The position numbers were made by a program, and so were the translations under genes. A DNA stretch of 64,000 nucleotides from Stomoxys calcitrans (Eukaryota > Arthropoda > Insecta > Diptera > Muscidae), in the NCBI RefSeq assembly GCF_963082655.1, contig NC_081553.1:41333812-41397811 (forward strand), in the 5' to 3' direction. Positions 57,351 through 64,000 of the stretch are shown here, in pieces; position 1 is the stretch's first letter, and each line of letters begins with the position of its first letter. The notes under the pieces were generated by a model, which saw nothing but the letters and a program-made list of their open reading frames with translations, had not been told where the DNA came from and ran no database searches.

Positions 57351-59174
57351 TTCTGCTAAGTCATCCACTTTTATTCATTTTATGCTTTACAAAACATTAT
57401 TGCCTATAACATGCGTGTATAGTATTACGGGTATTTGTATTTTAATACCTTTGTATAAAACTCACATAAAATTTCTGTTTAAAAATGGAATATAAATAAA
57501 AAATTGAAATTTCATTATAATTTACACTTTAATAAATGAAGTGTTATGGGGAATAGAGATAGATAAACTCTTTTATAGACTTTAACTAGACTCAAAATTT
57601 GCATATTTATTTGCAAGTCAATCATTCATTCTTCTTCCAACTATTTCCTGGTTACAGTGAATTTCTTCGCCTTTTACTCACAGAATTAACAAAGTGTTTC
57701 TTAATTTTGTAAATTATTAAACATTGGTTGATGTTGAACTTTTGTTTCGGGCCTATTACAATTTAAATGTTTTGGTTCATTGGCCCCATTCAGAAATCTT
57801 GATATGCTAAGCTCTTAAATTAGTTAACATAATGTTAATAGTTTATTTAATTTTTGCACATTCTACCATAGCTTCGCATGCGCATATATTTGATCTGACA
57901 AAAAAAAAAAGAATCGATACTATGTTGAAATGTGTTTTAAACAAAAGTTTGTAAATAACATGAGCCTAGATGAGCGGCATTGGTCCAGTATGTATGACAT
58001 CACCAAATATGGTTTCCTAAGGGCTATTATATATGGATTTATGGATAGAAATCGTGTGTGGCGAATGTTTAATTCTTACTTTTGCATATTGAACACAGGA
58101 ATAACACTCTACAGCGAGTGATACTTGTTTAGCTTAACGAAGTGAAATCACAATCATGTGACAGTAAATTCTTGGAAATAAAATGATTATTCAGAGATAA
58201 TAAGAATTCTATCTCAATAACCAAGTCCTAGTGTGAAGTAACACAATAGTTGAATACAGATAGAGAGCACCAAATGAAGGGCGCATATTCAAAAGATTCA
58301 TGTACGAGGGATATATCTTACCAACTTTTCTTTTTTCCTTAAAAATCTCTTGACATCAGAAAAACTTTTTTTTTTGTTCCACAATAAGTTATCTAAATAA
58401 AGGTACACCTTAACAAAAAGCAATTTTCTTAAAACTCGCTACCTTATCTGAGAACAAAATCCCTCAACATCCATTAATATTAAATTACATAAAAAATTTT
58501 AAGCACATGTCATTAAGATACAACAAGGAAGCCAACTCCCATATCAAAGAGTGCCAACTAATTGAATTTTAAAATTACTTGCTTTTATTGTATTTGCCAC
58601 ACGCGACTCGCCAGTCCTAACATGGACTGTTGTTGCCTTATATCTTCCATCATTATTCATGTTAAATACATGTCTTGATATTTAAAATTCCTAATTTTGT
58701 TTTAATCAATCTTTAGAACATTATGAATTTACAAATAAAAGAAGACTACGAAAAGAGAAGTATGCAAAAAATCTCTGCTTTTATAAATTATGCCTCAGGC
58801 ATTCATTTGGAGACTGGGGGGATTTTTTATTTCCACTTTGTCAAACAAGAATTGGCATTATGGTTGAACTCATGTGCCTTTACTAATTGAATGATATCAC
58901 TATGTCATACATATAATGGCTAATTACGAGTAGGTTATTAAATTCTTAAAAAAAAAAAAAAAATGTAAAGAAAGATTTTCATGAATGGTAACCTTACTAT
59001 GGTTGGCTGAGAATGAGCAAAGGCTTACAGCAGCCCGTCTCAAGTAAACACAATCAGTATATTTTAATTATATAAAGTATATAATTAAACAAAATTATTT
59101 TGGTTGATAAGTTTCCGGCAGTGTTATACCAAACCCATGGTACACTCGAAAAAAATGTGTTTTAGTTTTATAAC
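57351..59174. other. non-coding stretch, nothing recognised
   Basis: AT-rich, with A runs at 57899-57910 and 58949-58963. No gene or repeat copy recognised. Confidence 0.5.
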
Positions 59175-60930
59175 ATACTAGCTGAAACGATCCCGCTCTG
59201 CTGCTCCTTTTACTTTATATCGAACAAAATTATCCTCTAAATATTTATTTTCGTCAATTAAAGAGCTTTTAGTGAAATACCATGCTACGAAAATAGTATT
59301 TGTATGTATATCGCTAGGCTAACAGTTAAATCATTTAAATGCCTTTATCTGAATCCCATATGAGCTTTACTGATTTATGAATTCGCTCAAAGGGTTTAGG
59401 GTCATTTCAGTTTGGATGTTAGATCTACTCCATTCTTAAGAGACTTTATTTTAGCCCGATGTTCTCTTGAGGGTTTTGGGAGTAAAAAGCTCCCAGGGTG
59501 GCAATTGTGGGTTTAGGGGGTGATGTGAACCCCCAGAAACGTGGTCCCTAAAGTGGGTATGAATTTCGTGATCTACTCCCAAATACCTATCATTTCAGTA
59601 ACATATTACCTTGACCCGTCAATATGTTTGTCCGATTTATGGGTGTTTTCGGGGTAAGTTGGTCCCCAGACACTTGACCCTGAGAAAAATATCCGCATCG
59701 TGTTCTTCTCTCAAATACCATTTATTTTAACCCCATATTGTCATTGGTTAGAAGGAAGTTTATGGGATAAGGCGTACCCCAAACACTAGATCCCGAAATT
59801 GTTTATCATATTCCTATTCTAATCTCAAATACACTTCATTTGGTCGGTAAATTTCTACTCTTGGGAAAGGGGCGGTGCCCAAAATACATGGTCCCACATT
59901 GGGATATCAGATACGTATTTTACTCTCAAATACCTTTACTTGAGCCTCATATTACGATGGCCAATAAATAATTGCTGTTTGTGGGGTTGTTTTTGGGAAG
60001 GGGTAGACCCTCAGTAAATTGGTCCCGAAAATGGGTATTAATTTCGTGCTCCACTCCCCAATACTTTTCATTTGAGCGAAACATTGACCTGGTCGGTCAA
60101 TATTTCCGATTTAGGTGTTTTTTGGGGAGTGGGGTTGTCCCCCAAACATTTAGCCCTGAAAATACATCAGCATCATGCTACTACTCTCAAATATCATTTT
60201 CTTGAAACCCATTTTGGGGGTGGGGCGTTCCCCCTAGGTACCCCACTTTTAGGTTACTATAAGAGAGCACTCAAAATTTTGCTTAAATCTGCTTTTTGAA
60301 AATAGGGTATTGGGAGGGTCAGCCCATTAAAGTTTGCATGTTAGATCTTCATCATTTTCTTGGACTTGGTGGTGGATTGGAGTAACCTAACTCTTTGCTT
60401 AAAGCGGTTAAAGTGTCCTGTTGGGTGGTGCTTTTGGGGGTGGGGGCCCTCCAATACTTAGAGTAACATTTTAATGCCAAGTTCATACACCATTCTTAAA
60501 TAAATTTCATGTGACACCCATATTGCCGAAAGCGGTGAAAGTATCCTCTTGGGGCTTTTCTGGAGGTTGGGGACCCCCCCGAAAATTAAGAGTGAAATTT
60601 GAATACCAAATTCGTACTCTACTCTTAAATATTGTACTTTTCGTTTGATACCCATATTGTCCCTATCGGAACACATGTCCGTTCGGGTGGGTTTTGGGAT
60701 GGGGCGTCCTCCCAGGTTATTTGACCTCAAAATTGTATACCGATTTCGTGTTTTTGGGGCACCATAAGGTGGCATACAAAATTTCGCTTAAATCGGTGCA
60801 CGCCTCTCCAAGATCTGGCGTTTTTAAAAATGGTGTGTGGGGGAGGGTCTGTCCCCCCTTTCGGATATCAAAAAATGTTGTACCCTATTTTCACCGGAGG
60901 CCCAAACTCTACTATCTTTTTATATAATGA
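59175..60930 (+). mobile_element. F5 element, longest copy
   Basis: Start TACTAGCTGAAACGATCCCG and AAAGAGCTTTTAGTGAAATA. About twelve units of about 120-150 bp follow. The end CTCCAAGATCTGGCGTTTTT lies at about 60808-60830, with a G-rich stretch and GGCCCAAACTCTACTATC behind it. It includes both ends of the family. No conserved ORF. Confidence 0.78.
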
Positions 60931-61974
60931 AGATAAACAAAAACTTTTATTTTGTTCGTCCCTCTGCAGAAACCACAATAGCTTTCGAACAAATAAAGCT
61001 ATAGATTAGAAATTGTTAACAGATACTTCTTATTGTTAGCTAAAATAAGAAGTTAGCGAGGCTTACCGCCGTCATTTCAAGCTTAGAGCCGCGCTACGCA
61101 ATCTAACCTTTATTAGTGCGTAGGTGGAGTATATAAAACAAATTCCAGCAATCACCCCCTAAAAAGCCGTTTTACTGCTTTACCGAAGACACGTGTTTGC
61201 CTTACTTTTTTAAATAATTTTTTTTCTGATATTCTTTAAATATAAGCAATTGTCTAATGATCTTTAGTTGGACCCTTTGAAAAAATAAAATTAATTTTTA
61301 TTAAACGTTTATATAGCTTGCAGTTATAACAAATTGCCTTTTCCTACTAATGTTATTGCACAAATTAATAATTTTATCATAAATGAAGATTAATCTAGGT
61401 AATGAAAATGTATCGTGAAAAAGAAGATACTTATCTTGTTATCTGTAATTGTCTATTAGTTTAATATTCTTCCGCACACAATAAGATCACATTTTTTGTG
61501 CAGTCGTAGCCGCGATGTAATAAAAAAACGTGTCATCGACCGGTTTTAAGACAAACGAAATGAAAAAACGTATGGCGAAAAAAAAAATCCAAAAGCAAGT
61601 GTAATAAATATTAAAATGTATGAATGTTAAACATGAGGCAAAACAAGCATCACCATCTACATCACGCAGAAGTAAGTAAGAAAAAGATATACACTGATGG
61701 TTAAAAGTTACTTAATGCTCTATAAAATACTGATAGGTATTGGCTTTGTACCACCATTTTCTGATAGTATAACAGCATTCGGTCTCTACAATGCACAATG
61801 TATCTGCTTTTAGTAAGTACACCAAGGAATTTGTCTGATACTAACTCTATGCAGATTACCCAAAGTTTATTTTGTATGAAAATCACACACAATTTTTCGA
61901 AGAGAAAAGTTAATGCCAAAGTTGATGTCTGATTCTAACTCCAAAGCTAACCCTGCAGATTACCCAAAATTTAT
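60931..61974. other. non-coding stretch, nothing recognised
   Basis: AT-rich. Two related pieces lie at about 61850-61885 and 61955-61975 (GATTACCCAAAGTTTATTTT and GATTACCCAAAATTTATTAT). Confidence 0.5.
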
Positions 61975-61976
61975 TA

Positions 61977-62212
61977 TTGGGTTGCCCAAAAAGTAATTGC
62001 GGATGTTTTAAAAGAAAGTAAATGCATTTTTAATAAAACTTAGAAAGAACTTTAATCAAATATACTTTTTTACACTTTTTTTCTAAAGCAAGCTAAAAGT
62101 AACAGCTGATAACTGACAGAAGAAAGAATGCAATTACACAGTCACAAGCTGTGAAAAAATTTGTCAACGCCGACTATATGAAAAATCCGCAATTACTTTT
62201 TGGGTAACCCAA
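61977..62212. mobile_element. mariner-type MITE
   Basis: A 236-bp element with terminal inverted repeats: TTGGGTTGCCCAAAAAGTAA on the left and TTGGGTTACCCAAAAAGTAA on the right. They continue through TTGCGGAT (about 28 bp, one mismatch). TA flanks both sides (61975-61976 and 62213-62214). It has no coding capacity, so it would be moved in trans by a mariner transposase. It appears little damaged. Confidence 0.92.
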
Positions 62213-62221
62213 TATCTTAAT

Positions 62222-62508
62222 AAAAAAACATTTTGCTCACTTTGAGGTGTTTAAGTTCGCCAACATTAGCGGATTGAGATTCTCCATTCGAATCAATTTC
62301 TTTTCATGTAAATTCAGAAGCCTACATTGGTAGAACCATTTCTGGTGCAGTTGCAAACCACCACCATGGCGCAACGCTACCAGTATAATTATAATGATTT
62401 ATGGTGCAATAAACAAACATTTCGTTCACTTTGAGGTGTTAATATTCGCCAGCAATAGCAGATTGAGATTTTCAATTCGATTAGGTTTTTGTTCATATAA
62501 GTATTGAA
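62222..62508. repeat. diverged tandem duplication, period about 190 bp
   Basis: 62223-62320 and 62412-62508 share TTCACTTTGAGGTGTT, TTCGCCA and GATTGAGATTTTCAATTCGA-type sequence. The DNA between them is unrelated. Confidence 0.7.
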
Positions 62509-63238
62509 GCAAATGATGTTGCTGGCTTGTAAGCAATATAATGTGTTGTTAATAAACCAAATATCATGTGTGAACTTTATCCAGTTCTTGGTGTCAGCTA
62601 ACTTTATTATGCACTTTTTATGTCATATTGTGTATAGTAAATAAATAAATTATCTGAACAACACTTTCCAACTCCGATTAGATATTGTAATACAGGTACA
62701 TAGAATCAAATTTCAATTGCAATGGCAATTGTCTTACAGAAATAAAATTAAATTGAAAAACTTTTATCACTATATTTATACGAAATTTTGATCATTTACT
62801 TTCCCACCAGAGCCTGAGCGGCAAGGTCTTTTCTCTTATCTAACTTTTCTTCTCGTAACGTTTAACCCTAACACATTAAATGGTTCGTTAATAAAACAAA
62901 AAATCTTATTGAATTCGTGAACTTATTGTTTTACTCCGGCGGTGGTAATTATTGTTTTCTTCTACACTTGTTATTGTTAAAAATAAATGGGTCACTCTTC
63001 ATTAGGGTCTACTTATAATAAGGAGCCATAATTATCTGTTTCATTTCTATCATAATTATCACCACTGTCAACTGAGATCTTCAATGTGTTGTTGTTGAAA
63101 GTCAGACGGAGAAGTAAAATACGTCCAACTTATTCTAATTTGGAAACCAGTTTCCTCTCCAATCACCTGATGAAGATGAATGATGAGTAGGAGAGCTACT
63201 CGTTAACCTAAGAAATCCGCATCTGAGTCCTTTGTGGT
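62509..63238. other. non-coding stretch, nothing recognised
   Basis: No gene or repeat copy was recognised. Confidence 0.5.
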
Positions 63239-63296
63239 CATTAAACGCCTCCCGCATAAGTGTCAGTATACTTATGTATGCGGGAGGCGCTTAATG
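63239..63296. repeat. 20-bp inverted repeat (hairpin)
   Basis: CATTAAACGCCTCCCGCATA at 63239-63258 and its reverse complement at 63277-63296, with one mismatch. The 18-base spacer is itself partly complementary (AAGT with ACTT). It is GC-rich against AT-rich flanks. Confidence 0.9.
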
Positions 63297-63939
63297 AAAA
63301 AGAAACTTAACAACTGATTAAGAAGTACATATATGATATGTGGCTTTTGTTAGCTACACCTTTATAGAGTATGCTTTGAATACGGAGCAACAAAGCAATA
63401 TTCTTTCTATTGGACTTTCTTCATTTCTTTTTATAGGCCCTGAACTTGTGTGTCAGTTCGTTATCTTTCCATTGTACCATCGAGTAGTATGGGTCGAGCG
63501 TTTTTCGAATTTTTTTTCTCAACCAATCCCCATAACTCCTATTTATGTTTTCGTTCCTTTTTTGTTAGAAATCTTCAACGCTGCAATGCATTTAGAGGTT
63601 ACTACTATCTCTTTAAATGTCAACTAACCTCTTGAGGTACTGTCTGTACTAAACCAATTATGGTGACAATCGTTAAGCTTGCGAAGTTCATTTATTTTAT
63701 TATTACATCTATAAATGTGTGTAATGTATTTCTTAGACGATAACTTTTGTGCCTAACTGTATTACACTGCATTACTTCTTTGAAAATGAATAAAGTCTCT
63801 AAAAAACTTGAATTTGGCCAAGAAGAAACATCAGCTTCATTACATCATATCCATGGAGGAAGCAGCCCGGTCTTTATCCAACACAACCAACACTCATGAC
63901 ATTGAGACACACACACACCGAGCAATACAGACCAAGCGA
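63297..63939. other. non-coding stretch, weak open frame
   Basis: A 95-codon frame at 63340-63627 is hydrophobic but matches nothing I recognise, and codon use is not convincing. Probably not a gene. Confidence 0.4.
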
Positions 63940-64000
63940 CGCTACACGTCATTGGCTCTACGTCACTAGCCGCGCGTCATTGACTTTGAGTCATTCGTTC
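63940..64000. promoter_or_regulatory. cluster of CGTCA and GAGTCA motifs
   Basis: CACGTCATTGG, TACGTCACTAG, GCGTCATTGAC and GAGTCATTCG fall within 55 bases at about 15-base spacing. They resemble half CRE and AP-1 sites, but could be a short degenerate tandem repeat. Cut off by the window edge. Confidence 0.25.

Noticed and set aside
63340..63627. 95-codon hydrophobic ORF
   Set aside because: No start context, no homology recognised, and an overlapping frame of similar length.

Overview
The window is eukaryotic, AT-rich and almost gene-free, and reads as a repeat-dense stretch of a dipteran genome, most likely a calyptrate (muscid-type) fly. The reasons are Tc1/mariner elements, tRNA-derived SINEs, a decayed non-LTR retrotransposon with an RNase H domain, and one probable fly-style first coding exon with a long A-rich 5' leader. 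No bacterial genes, tRNA or rRNA genes, CRISPR arrays or LTR retroelements were recognised. The species is inference; I could run no search.

The only convincing host gene piece is an exon at 40310-40682 (+) ending in a strong splice donor, tentatively the N-terminus of a membrane acyl-CoA desaturase. No downstream exon was recognised, so its first intron probably runs past the right edge (more than 23 kb) and is filled with transposons.

Most of the DNA belongs to a superfamily of non-coding mobile repeats, labelled F1 to F4 here (my names). 'Head' means the end with AAGTAAAA plus the palindromic GGCCGGGCCGAA. 'Tail' means the end with GTCCGTCC repeats, TATATATTCTTGATC and a GGGTATA box. Strand + means head on the left. 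F1, F2 and F3 bodies are tandem units with the same 153-bp period although their sequences differ. F5 is an unrelated tandem-unit family (about 130 bp) at 54.5-56.9 and 59.2-60.9 kb.

Layout. 0-1 kb: mariner remnants. 1.1-4.1 kb: an F2 element split by F1 and by a SINE. 4.7-8.3 kb: an F1 element containing a second F1 and a nearly intact DD41D mariner. 8.6-9.5 kb: F1. 10.4-14.5 kb: decayed non-LTR retrotransposon. 14.9-20.8 kb: block of F2, SINE, F1, F2, F1. 22.8-24.2 kb: F4 pair around a deleted mariner. 24.7-29.2 kb: F1 and F2; its first F1 is a near-identical inverted copy of the one at 16.6-18.4 kb. 30-38 kb: F3 and F2, retrotransposon fragments, F1. 38.0-39.3 kb: element with long inverted repeats, related to 43.5-44.2 kb. 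40.3 kb: host exon. 41-43.5 kb: F2/F3 and two SINE families. 45.4-48.05 kb: deleted mariner split by an F2. 50.5-52.6 kb: F2 and F1. 54.5-60.9 kb: F5 copies and a retrotransposon fragment. 62 kb: mariner-type MITE.

The nested insertions fix element boundaries and relative ages, and show that the F1/F2 repeats move as discrete units although no copy here encodes a recognisable enzyme.
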